From positions 496,001-560,000 of the forward strand of contig NZ_JACWMW010000003.1 of the NCBI RefSeq assembly GCF_014773275.1: 64,000 bases of DNA. The letters run 5' to 3'. Positions 40,480-48,625 of the stretch are shown piece by piece. The DNA comes from Mucilaginibacter rigui (GTDB taxonomy: Bacteria > Bacteroidota > Bacteroidia > Sphingobacteriales > Sphingobacteriaceae). A program made the position numbers and the translations under genes. Below the pieces are notes generated by a model, which was given only the letters and a program-made list of their open reading frames with translations, had not been told where the DNA came from and searched no databases. How positions within the stretch are numbered: the first letter of the stretch is position 1; every line of letters starts with the position of its first letter.

Positions 40480-41313
40480 TTATTTTGAACCGGGAACATA
40501 CAACGACAGTGTTTTGAGCTTTAAATATGCCATCAGGCAGTATAATCTTTCGCCCCAGGTAAGGTCTGGTTTGCCAGACAGTGCCGCTTTTTGTATAAAC
40601 AATCTTGAATTAATAAAGGAACGCGTATAAATACGGTTTTTGAAGTATTTCATCAGGGTCGCCCCACGGTCATCATTGAACTTATCATCCGTTACATTAG
40701 AACTATGGCCACCAACAAAGAAATTGGCGATAATGGTATCAATATAATAAAAAGGGGTAGCGGCAAAACACCTTAAATTGAAATCGTGATCGGCGGAGGT
40801 AACGTATTTTATGTTATAATCGCCCAATAGTTCAAAAATGTTCTTGTGGTAAAACATAGCTTGGTGACAGATATTTATGTTGACTATTTTTTCAACATCA
40901 TACTCGCCGTTAAAAATTACGTTGTCTAAATTCCACTGGTTTTCGCCCCTGATAATTACGTTGCCATAAATAACTTTTGCATCAGTACATGTTGTAGTAG
41001 CTGCAATTAAAGAAAGTACGTGGTTATCATACAGGGTATCGTCACTACCCAGAAAGTATACCCACTCCCCGTTACAAATTTTAATTCCTTTATTCATGGC
41101 ATCGTATATGCCTTTATCCGGTTCTGATATATATCTTAAAAAAGGCCACTTGAGGGCGTAATCTTTTAGGATCTGTAAGGTACTGTCTGTCGATCCGCCG
41201 TCAATAAACCAAACTTCAAAATTGGTGTAATCCTGATGAATGATGCTTTGCAGACACCGCTCAAGTGTATTTTTTGCATTAAACGTTGGGATAATTATTG
41301 AAATCGCGCTCAT
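40480..41313 (-). CDS. Family 2 glycosyltransferase
   Basis: 277 residues. ISIIIPTFNAKNTLERCLQS, VWFIDGGSTDSTLQIL and YFLGSDDTLYD mark the GT2 domain; GIYDAMNKGI is the typical acceptor-side motif of PGL/WcaA-like enzymes. It overlaps its upstream neighbour by four bases (ATGA). Local base composition is AT-rich compared with the ackA-helicase part of the window. Confidence 0.89.
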   Translation of the reverse strand: MSAISIIIPTFNAKNTLERCLQSIIHQDYTNFEVWFIDGGSTDSTLQILKDYALKWPFLRYISEPDKGIYDAMNKGIKICNGEWVYFLGSDDTLYDNHVLSLIAATTTCTDAKVIYGNVIIRGENQWNLDNVIFNGEYDVEKIVNINICHQAMFYHKNIFELLGDYNIKYVTSADHDFNLRCFAATPFYYIDTIIANFFVGGHSSNVTDDKFNDDRGATLMKYFKNRIYTRSFINSRLFIQKAALSGKPDLTWGERLYCLMAYLKLKTLSLYVPGSK

Positions 41314-42194
41314 TTTTTAAAGAGGCTTGTCATCAAAAAGTATATCGTACGAAGTTTGTTTTTATGAGTTAATGTGAAAAAATGTTTTCGGGCAAATGGC
41401 AGGAGTACCGCCTTTTGTTTATAAGGATAATACCCCTCAAACACTTTGTTGTTAAGTTCTGGCAGGGTGTTGTTTAATAAATAAAAATCCCTGTGGTCAT
41501 CCAGTAATTTTGTCATATCCAAACGGTCAAAATTTTCATTCATTCCTGTTGATGATCTGTTCCAGGTGTATATCGGTTTGTTCAGATACATACCTTTAGC
41601 ACCATGCAGCATCGCCCTTATCCAAAAGTCAACATCTTGTATGGAGTAAGAATATTTAAGCGAATACCCGCCAATTTTACGCCACAGGCTCTTTTTGCAG
41701 GGACTTGTTCCTAAAAGCGACCAGTTAAGCAGTAGTTTATTCTTGTCAATAAAACCGTTTGTAGCAATGCTGCTACAGTCAACAATATGGCTTTCATTAA
41801 TAGCTGTATTATTAAAAAAATAGTTGCCGGCTACAAAATCAACATCATTGTTTTTGGTAAAGGTAGTATAAACAATATCCAATGTCCCGGGGGGTAGGGT
41901 GTCATCAGCATCTAAGGGTAAAACATATTCTGTTTTGGCATTCATAAATCCTACGTTCCGGGAGTTTGAGAGCCCAAGGTTCTGCCCGCTTCTAATAATA
42001 TTAAAACGGGTGAAGCTTCCGAGTAATGCTAATATCCGCAATGTGTGCGGATCTGTTGAGCAGTCATCTACCAGTACAACATCCGTTTGCGGGTATATTT
42101 TATTGTGGTATAAAGACCTTAACGCTTTTAATATGCTATCACCTTCATTGTATACACATATTAAAACGGTTAGTTTATAGGCCAAATTAAGCAA
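41310..42194 (-). CDS. Family 2 glycosyltransferase
   Basis: 294 residues. KLTVLICVYNEGDSILKALR, VVLVDDCSTDPHTLRIL and YVLPLDADDTLPPG are the GT2 nucleotide and D-x-D motifs. The acceptor-side GGYSLKYSYSIQDVDFWIRA contains the catalytic Asp. TTG start, overlapping the upstream gene by eight bases. The sugar transferred is unknown. Confidence 0.87.
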   Translation of the reverse strand: MLNLAYKLTVLICVYNEGDSILKALRSLYHNKIYPQTDVVLVDDCSTDPHTLRILALLGSFTRFNIIRSGQNLGLSNSRNVGFMNAKTEYVLPLDADDTLPPGTLDIVYTTFTKNNDVDFVAGNYFFNNTAINESHIVDCSSIATNGFIDKNKLLLNWSLLGTSPCKKSLWRKIGGYSLKYSYSIQDVDFWIRAMLHGAKGMYLNKPIYTWNRSSTGMNENFDRLDMTKLLDDHRDFYLLNNTLPELNNKVFEGYYPYKQKAVLLPFARKHFFTLTHKNKLRTIYFLMTSLFKK

Positions 42195-43104
42195 ATAGAG
42201 ATATGAGGTTAAACACTATTTTTTCCTGCAAATGCTTTGGGCCTGCAAAAAACTTTTTTATTGCCGATGAAATTATATTTAAGCCTTTGTTTTTCAGATG
42301 AAAGACGAACAATTCTATACACTCCGCGTGGAATTCTTTTTTAAATATGTACCATTTAAGTTTACTTACAATCACTTTCTTCTGAGCCGCATTTTGGGCC
42401 AAATGATATATATCCTTATAGACAAAAAAAATGGGAGTATCTATATTGCTGTTTTGATAGGTTGACTGGCTTTCATGTATACGATAGTAAAACAATCGTG
42501 AAGCTATCGATTTGAATTTGTAACCGTTCAGTAAAAGCTTTAACCAAAGATGGTAATCTTCTGCATTTTGAATTTCAGCTTTTTCAGTAAAGTTATTTAC
42601 CTGGAGTAATGCGTGTTTCTTTACAATAACAGATAGTATGGGTATCTGATTATATTGTAAAAAATCGGTTAAATGATCAATATCCCATAGCCCTTTTACC
42701 TGAAGGTCGCAATCTGTTATATGGGTATCGGTAAGCTTATACCCCTGAGAAAATATCAAATCAAGGCGGTTGTCCTGAATCAAAACATTCATTTGTACGG
42801 ATAGCTTATCCGGTGTCCATTTATCATCGGCGTCTAAAAAAGCGATGTAGTCTCCCTTGCTTTTTTGTATTCCTAAATTTCGAGCTTTACCCTGCTTTCC
42901 GTTTGGCTGATGCAAATATGTTATTCTTGCTTCTAACAGCTGTAACTGTTTTATAATTTCTGCGGTTCCATCCGCTGATCCGTCGTCAATTACGATCAGT
43001 TCCCAATTAGAGTATGTCTGGTCAATTACACTTCCTATGCTGTCTTTAATAAAAGCTTCAGCATTGTATGCAGGCATAATTACAGAAACTAAATCTTTAT
43101 CCAT
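42187..43104 (-). CDS. Family 2 glycosyltransferase
   Basis: 305 residues. VSVIMPAYNAEAFIKDSIGS, WELIVIDDGSADGTAEIIKQ and YIAFLDADDKWTPDKL fit the standard GT2 pattern, with AEDYHLWLKLLLNGY as catalytic-base region. It resembles the GT2 at 30876-31841 in layout. It overlaps the fucosyltransferase gene by 16 bases. Confidence 0.89.
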   Translation of the reverse strand: MDKDLVSVIMPAYNAEAFIKDSIGSVIDQTYSNWELIVIDDGSADGTAEIIKQLQLLEARITYLHQPNGKQGKARNLGIQKSKGDYIAFLDADDKWTPDKLSVQMNVLIQDNRLDLIFSQGYKLTDTHITDCDLQVKGLWDIDHLTDFLQYNQIPILSVIVKKHALLQVNNFTEKAEIQNAEDYHLWLKLLLNGYKFKSIASRLFYYRIHESQSTYQNSNIDTPIFFVYKDIYHLAQNAAQKKVIVSKLKWYIFKKEFHAECIELFVFHLKNKGLNIISSAIKKFFAGPKHLQEKIVFNLISLFA

Positions 43105-43949
43105 GTTTCAGGCACAATGTCTGCAGGCTCTTGTACAAACCATTTATCAGGCGCTATCACTATTTTATTTTCATTTTGGTTGAGCCAGGCAGCCCACCAG
43201 CTGTAACTGCTATTAGCAATAATATGATGTTTGCATTGGCTCATCAGGCACATATCTTCCCATGCATTGCTAGTGTTTTTAATGATCAGGGCCGGGTTAT
43301 CCGGGAAAGAAAAATTAGCCGCGCACCATTCCGGGTCATCAGAAAAGATATAGTATTGGGGGGCTTTAATTTTACCCGCTATGATACTTTTCGCCTTTTG
43401 ATAATAGGAAAGAGGCAATACCCCATGAAAATTGTTAACATGCGGTTTTAAATAATCGCTTCGGCGTACATGTATACTTACACTGTTATCATCAATCTGT
43501 ATTTTTTTTGACCACGTTAGCGCCGGTCCCTTTAACACCGGAAATTCAAAGCGTTTTAGCAGTTCTTGCCTGATGTGTTTAAAATTGTTTTCATTTTGAA
43601 AATATCCGTCCAGGTAAATTGTTTTGTGACCTATTCTCTGCCCGGCGGCTTGTTTGTTTTCTGTTGCGTCAGTAATTGTGGTTAACCCGGGGAAAAGCAT
43701 CTTTTTTATTAGTCGGTGGATGACTTTTCTGCTATCAAGCGTTTTTGAAACCAGCCTGTTAACAAGGTTTGCTTTCAAGTTAGGAAACACGGCAAGTTCG
43801 AATTTTCGGGCTGTAAATGTTGGTGTAGATTTATTATGTTTTCTTAAAAAAGAAAGATCTAAACAGATTTTACCCTTGTTAAGGCCTGCCGCCGCCGCAT
43901 ATTGAAACATTTGGTTACCTAAACCGCCTTGTAACTTAACAATTATCAT
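43089..43949 (-). CDS. Alpha-1,2-fucosyltransferase, GT11
   Basis: 286 residues. Starts MIIVKLQGGLGNQMFQYAAA, the GT11 N-terminal signature, and contains VSIHVRRSDYLKP (the H-x-R-R-x-D donor motif) and NSSYSWWAAWL. It transfers L-fucose from GDP-fucose to a galactose-type acceptor in alpha-1,2 linkage, as in FutC/WbsJ. No GDP-fucose synthesis genes (gmd, fcl) are in the window. The ATG at 43949 gives a four-base overlap with the upstream gene; a start 27 bases earlier is less likely. Confidence 0.93.
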   Translation of the reverse strand: MIIVKLQGGLGNQMFQYAAAAGLNKGKICLDLSFLRKHNKSTPTFTARKFELAVFPNLKANLVNRLVSKTLDSRKVIHRLIKKMLFPGLTTITDATENKQAAGQRIGHKTIYLDGYFQNENNFKHIRQELLKRFEFPVLKGPALTWSKKIQIDDNSVSIHVRRSDYLKPHVNNFHGVLPLSYYQKAKSIIAGKIKAPQYYIFSDDPEWCAANFSFPDNPALIIKNTSNAWEDMCLMSQCKHHIIANSSYSWWAAWLNQNENKIVIAPDKWFVQEPADIVPETWIKI

Positions 43950-44698
43950 GCGGCAAGTTTTATGAACCAATAACATCCACAGCCATAATTTTGCTCGGCA
44001 GCGTGCTCATATGTGGCATTGTTAATAAAACTTCCATCATCTGTAATTAATGAAAAGTCTGCTACTTTAAAATTTGCAAGATAGGACGCGAACTCTTTCG
44101 GTTCATATATTCGGTGTGCATTAAATAATATCCTTTTTTTGCCAACCGGGACAACAAGTAGTAAGCTGCCTCCTACTGAACAAACACGTGCCAGCTCATT
44201 AATAGCCTTTATGTCACCGTCCGGGTCTAACATGTCTCCATATCGGCCAAGGCCGATGTGTTCAATGGTGTGCATGCATGACAGGCTTGGTTGGCTATTA
44301 TTTTTAAACCTTAAATCAGTAAGATCGATGCTTTCAGATGTAAGGTTATCAAGGTTTAAAAGTGCCGGGCGATAATCATAAAATTTTGTGGGTATAAAAG
44401 CAGACAATATGGTGCAAAAATGTAGTGAAGATGATATATCGATGTGCTGCAAGGGATTAATTTGCTTTATTATTCTTGCCGCCCATGCCGGATGATAAAT
44501 GTAATGCGCATCAAACGAAGTGGTAGTTGTTTTATCATCCATACACGGATAAATACCGAAATCAGTATTTGAAAATCTTTCACTGTTGTTTAACTCTTTA
44601 AACTTTTTAAGTTCAGCGTTAAACACTTCCATTGCAACGTACGGGCTTTTATAAAGGCCTAAATAATGCAATAGTTTTATTATAATTTTCCTTGCCAT
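43946..44698 (-). CDS. DUF268 SAM-dependent methyltransferase-like protein
   Basis: 250 residues. The sequence SCMHTIEHIGLGRYGDMLDP followed by GGSLLLVVPVGK is a signature I know from DUF268, a family with a methyltransferase-like fold often placed in glycan loci. It may methylate a sugar or the chain end, but family function is not established. It is flanked by an FkbM methyltransferase (19-base overlap) and the fucosyltransferase (four-base overlap). Confidence 0.8.
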   Translation of the reverse strand: MARKIIIKLLHYLGLYKSPYVAMEVFNAELKKFKELNNSERFSNTDFGIYPCMDDKTTTTSFDAHYIYHPAWAARIIKQINPLQHIDISSSLHFCTILSAFIPTKFYDYRPALLNLDNLTSESIDLTDLRFKNNSQPSLSCMHTIEHIGLGRYGDMLDPDGDIKAINELARVCSVGGSLLLVVPVGKKRILFNAHRIYEPKEFASYLANFKVADFSLITDDGSFINNATYEHAAEQNYGCGCYWFIKLAA

Positions 44699-45375
44699 AC
44701 ATCTTTTTTCACTAAAATCGTATTGATATTAGTGTCTGCATATACCATGTAGCCCTTTTGAGTAAGGTAGTCTGTAATAGCAGTATTCTTTACCCCGCTT
44801 CCTGAAGAAGAAAAGGATAATGTTTCAATACATATTACCAATGGGTAACTCTCGTCATAATTAATCGATCTTATAATCAATTCATCTATCCCTTCGGCAT
44901 CAACATTTAAAAACTGTGGAAATCTGCCGCTGTTGTGGTCTTGTATAATGTTTTTTAAACTGTTTACCGGGATCTTTACAACTTCAGTAATGCGGTAGTC
45001 GCCCTCGTTAATATAATTTTCAGCTTCTGTTTTAGAGAAGGTGTTTAAGGTGGGAACAGAAATAATATAAAAGTCGGCCAGTCCTTTTTCGACACCTATT
45101 CCGACGTTTATATTTTTATCTTGTTCCCGCTCTTTTAAAAACGCTTTAAAAAGTGATGGATCTGGTTCGATGTTGATACCCCTGCTACCCAACTCATAAA
45201 ATAATGCTGTGTTACTTAAGTAATAGGGGTGATGGGCACCAATATCTATGTATGTTGGCTGACTTATGCCAAGATTGTCAAAAATGAATTTAACTATTAA
45301 GTCCTCACCCGATTGTGAGTACGATTTTTTCAACCATTGATTGCTTTTTGTTGGCTTTTTATTAAAAAATAACAT
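44680..45375 (-). CDS. FkbM-family methyltransferase, short form
   Basis: 231 residues. SYSQSGEDLIVKFIFDNLG opens the fold, TYIDIGAHHPYYLSNTAL is the SAM site (with the His pair typical of this subgroup), and LNVDAEGIDELIIRSIN the FkbM motif. It is separated from the Wzt gene by one base, a place where exported O-antigens often carry their chain-terminating methyltransferase. That role is inferred from position. Confidence 0.86.
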   Translation of the reverse strand: MLFFNKKPTKSNQWLKKSYSQSGEDLIVKFIFDNLGISQPTYIDIGAHHPYYLSNTALFYELGSRGINIEPDPSLFKAFLKEREQDKNINVGIGVEKGLADFYIISVPTLNTFSKTEAENYINEGDYRITEVVKIPVNSLKNIIQDHNSGRFPQFLNVDAEGIDELIIRSINYDESYPLVICIETLSFSSSGSGVKNTAITDYLTQKGYMVYADTNINTILVKKDVWQGKL

Positions 45376-45376
45376 A

Positions 45377-46651
45377 TTATTTGATGCCTGATACTTGTAC
45401 CGTCATTGGGTTTAGTAACAAGCCTGCGTTTTTAAATCGTAAAATTGATCTGTCAATATTTATATCCGGAACATCAGAAATATTTAGTTTTGCCACATTT
45501 TCCAAGTACTGGAAAGTGGTTTCGTAGGATGAAAGCCCGAGCACTAAATTGTAACTGCCAGATGATAATAAAAGATCATTTTCAAAAAAAGTAGCTTCAT
45601 AACTTCCCGCGGCCATATCTCGGGCATTGCTCCAGCACGTCCTTACATTTACATCCAGGTCTGTTGTTATGCCAAGCGCGATAATGAAGTGTTTAATATC
45701 TTTTTTTAGCGTGAAAAGAACTTTGATCCGCCATAACCGGCCTACGGGTATCTCCGGTAAAATATTGCCTTGGTCGTCTTCAATAACCAACCTATAAGCA
45801 TACCCGATCTGCTCATCACGGTTTTCGGGTAGCGGGATATGATAGATTGCTTTTAACTCCGTTTCGGCATGTAAATATTTATCAATTATTGTATCAATAT
45901 CTCCAGCCATGCTGATCAGGCCATTATTTAAAAAGATGCCGGTGCCACACAGTTTTTTTATAGCACCCATGTTATGGCTTACAAAGAGTACTGTACGGCC
46001 TTCTCCTTTACTGATATCGCCCATTTTGCCCAGGCATTTTTTTTGAAATTCAGCATCACCCACGGCAAGTACTTCATCAACTATTAAAATTTCCGATTCG
46101 AGGTGCGCTGCAACGGCGAATGCCAGCCTTACATACATGCCCGATGAATAGCGCTTTACCGGCGTATCAATATAGCGTTCAACCCCTGCGAAAGCTACTA
46201 TTTCATCAAACTTGCGTTTTATTTCGGCCTTGCGCATGCCCAGTATGGCTCCGTTCAAATAAATATTTTCACGGCCCGAAAGCTCGGGGTGGAAACCGGT
46301 ACCAACTTCAAGTAAACTGGCTATCCGGCCCTTAACCTTTACACTACCCGTAGTGGGGGAGGTAACCCGGCTTAAAACCTTCAATAATGTGCTTTTCCCG
46401 GCGCCATTGCGGCCAATAATGCCCAGCGCCTCGCCTTGTTTTACTTCAAAATTGATATCCTTAAGGCTCCAAACTATATCGGTTGTACCCAGGGTAGTGC
46501 GGTCATTTGTTTCGCCTATCTTTAAAAACGGATCTTCTTTTCCGCGTAAGCGGGCCCAGTAGCGTTCCAGGTCGCGCGATAAAGTGCCTGTTCCAAAATC
46601 GCCAAGTTGGTACGCTTTTGATAAATTTTCAACTTTTATAACTTTAGCCAT
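45377..46651 (-). CDS. wzt: Polysaccharide ABC exporter ATPase with C-terminal glycan-binding domain
   Basis: 424 residues. The ATPase half has Walker A GRNGAGKST (80-88), signature YSSGMYVRL (168-176) and Walker B ILIVDEVLAVGD (188-199). Residues from about 260 to 424 form a beta-rich extra domain like the Wzt carbohydrate-binding domain that recognises the modified non-reducing end of the O-antigen. It overlaps the permease gene by one base. It energises export of the completed chain across the inner membrane. Confidence 0.93.
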   Translation of the reverse strand: MAKVIKVENLSKAYQLGDFGTGTLSRDLERYWARLRGKEDPFLKIGETNDRTTLGTTDIVWSLKDINFEVKQGEALGIIGRNGAGKSTLLKVLSRVTSPTTGSVKVKGRIASLLEVGTGFHPELSGRENIYLNGAILGMRKAEIKRKFDEIVAFAGVERYIDTPVKRYSSGMYVRLAFAVAAHLESEILIVDEVLAVGDAEFQKKCLGKMGDISKGEGRTVLFVSHNMGAIKKLCGTGIFLNNGLISMAGDIDTIIDKYLHAETELKAIYHIPLPENRDEQIGYAYRLVIEDDQGNILPEIPVGRLWRIKVLFTLKKDIKHFIIALGITTDLDVNVRTCWSNARDMAAGSYEATFFENDLLLSSGSYNLVLGLSSYETTFQYLENVAKLNISDVPDINIDRSILRFKNAGLLLNPMTVQVSGIK

Positions 46652-47511
46652 TACACGGTATCAACAAATGTTTTCTCAACCTTATTAAATACTACGATAC
46701 CTATAAGTAAAACTATAATGGTAAACGCAGAGGTGTACAGCAACAATTCCCAACTAAAGCTTCCTTTGCCTAAAAAGCCGTATCTGAAAGTCTCTATAAT
46801 AGAAGTAAGGGGATTGAATTTAATTAGCCATGAATAATGGCTGTATTTTTTCACCACTTCTGATAGCGGGTAAATAACTGTAGTGGTATACATTAATAGC
46901 GGTACGCCAAATGATACCACGAAAGACACGTCGCGGTATTTTGTGGTGACAGCAGATACAATCATGCCGAGGCCAAGGCCAAGCGCAGCGATAAGTATGA
47001 TAAGAAAGGGTAGTAATAACAAATAAACATTTGGCACAATTGGCTTGCCGGCCAGTATGTAATATGCCAACAGTACAATAAATAATATCAATTGTACTCC
47101 AAACCTGATGAGGTTGGAAAAAATAATACTTAGCGGCATAATCAGCCGTGGGAAATATACTTTACCCAGCATACCCGCATTATCTTTAAAAACGGTAGAT
47201 GTTTTAGTAAGGCACTCAGAAAAGTAGTTCCACATAATGGTACCGGCCAGGTAAAATACAGGCCCGGGTATACCATCGGTTTTAATACCGGCCAGGTTGC
47301 TGAACACCAGGGTATAAACCAATATGGTTATAATAGGTTGTACAAAAAACCATATTGGGCCAAGCATGGTTTGTTTGTAAAACGATACGAAATCGCGCCG
47401 CACAAGTAGCAAAAGCAGATCGCGGTAATGCCAAACATCCTTCAACTTTAAGTCAAATAAACTGCCGGTTGGTTTAATTTCCAGGTCCCAGTGCTCTTCC
47501 GGTTCAGGCAT
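46651..47511 (-). CDS. wzm: Polysaccharide ABC exporter permease
   Basis: 286 residues with six membrane helices, ABC-2 type. DLKLKDVWHYRDLLLLLVRR is the amphipathic interface helix of Wzm/KpsM/TagG proteins, and the middle has FYLAGTIMWNYFSECLTKTS. Forms the channel with the adjacent Wzt ATPase. It overlaps the upstream glycosyltransferase gene by eight bases. Confidence 0.93.
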   Translation of the reverse strand: MPEPEEHWDLEIKPTGSLFDLKLKDVWHYRDLLLLLVRRDFVSFYKQTMLGPIWFFVQPIITILVYTLVFSNLAGIKTDGIPGPVFYLAGTIMWNYFSECLTKTSTVFKDNAGMLGKVYFPRLIMPLSIIFSNLIRFGVQLILFIVLLAYYILAGKPIVPNVYLLLLPFLIILIAALGLGLGMIVSAVTTKYRDVSFVVSFGVPLLMYTTTVIYPLSEVVKKYSHYSWLIKFNPLTSIIETFRYGFLGKGSFSWELLLYTSAFTIIVLLIGIVVFNKVEKTFVDTV

Positions 47512-48625
47512 CAGTTAACAGTTTTTGCAAGGTGCTAATATAGGATTGTTCGTTAAAGTATTTCAGGCAAGTATCTTTCAAATGTTTGCGCTTCGTCAAT
47601 TTTAATGGTTCGGATAATAGGTTGTCAATACAATCGATCAACTCAGTTTCATTATCAGCGTTTATGGCTGTTCCTAATTCCCCGTTACGTATAGCATCAA
47701 TACTACCATCGGCATTACCGCATATAACAGGCAGGCCACAGGCAAGGGCCTCAATAAATACTATTCCAAACCCTTCTTTTTTACTGGGGAGCACAAAAAC
47801 ATCGGCCATTAAAAAATGGTCTGATAGTTCATCCTCCTTAATAAAACCGGTTAATATTACCTGGTTGGTAACCCCAATATCGGCTATAAGCTGCTTTACG
47901 CGGATGCCTTCTTCATGGTCGTACTTGCCGGCCAAAACGTATTTAACACCTGGAAATTTATGCTTTAGGTCGGCAACAGCATGTATTACCCTGTCATGTC
48001 CCTTATAAAGTTCGGTTGATGCCAAGCGGGTTAAGGTGAATATAACAGGCCCGCTATCTGTTAAGCCGTAACGATCTAACAAATAAGCTGGTTTTTGGAA
48101 CTTATCCGGTATCTTCATGAACGGATCGAGTGCGTTGTTTAATACAATGCATTTTGCCGGGTCTGTTTTGTGCCAATTATACATTTGTGTTTTTGTAAAC
48201 GCGCTTACACAAATAACTTTATCGCATTGTTTTAACAGCTGCCTTTTATGGAATGATAAAGGCCTCCAAACTTCTATGCCATGCGCTATTAGCCAGATCT
48301 TGGTTTTTGGGTGGATGAGCCTGATCAAAAGGCCCACGAGCGCCAGATTGATATGGCTTAATATAATAACGTCTTGTTTTTGACGGGAGAATCCCATTTT
48401 TAACATAAAAGGAATCCGCCGCTTGTTAAAACCCTCAAAATTTTCTTTGGGAATGTACTGCGGCATCAGGTCGCTGTTATTGTCATATAATGATGCCAGC
48501 TTAAAATTCCAATTGTTAGTGGTACAAATACTATTAAGTGCGTGTGAAAGCGTGCGGGTCATTTTTTGGATGCCCCCGGTCGTGCTAAATGTTTGTAACG
48601 AAAAGAGTGTTATGTTTTTAAACAT
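47504..48625 (-). CDS. GT4 glycosyltransferase
   Basis: 373 residues, GT-B fold. N-terminus MFKNITLFSLQTFSTTGGIQ with the Gly-Gly loop; donor domain TLTRLASTELYKGHDRVIHA and PSKKEGFGIVFIEALACGLP (E-x7-E). I prefer the ATG at 48625, which overlaps the asnB stop by eight bases, over a start 24 bases further upstream. Its place between asnB and the ABC exporter suggests an early or core step in chain assembly, a weak inference. Confidence 0.88.
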   Translation of the reverse strand: MFKNITLFSLQTFSTTGGIQKMTRTLSHALNSICTTNNWNFKLASLYDNNSDLMPQYIPKENFEGFNKRRIPFMLKMGFSRQKQDVIILSHINLALVGLLIRLIHPKTKIWLIAHGIEVWRPLSFHKRQLLKQCDKVICVSAFTKTQMYNWHKTDPAKCIVLNNALDPFMKIPDKFQKPAYLLDRYGLTDSGPVIFTLTRLASTELYKGHDRVIHAVADLKHKFPGVKYVLAGKYDHEEGIRVKQLIADIGVTNQVILTGFIKEDELSDHFLMADVFVLPSKKEGFGIVFIEALACGLPVICGNADGSIDAIRNGELGTAINADNETELIDCIDNLLSEPLKLTKRKHLKDTCLKYFNEQSYISTLQKLLTDA

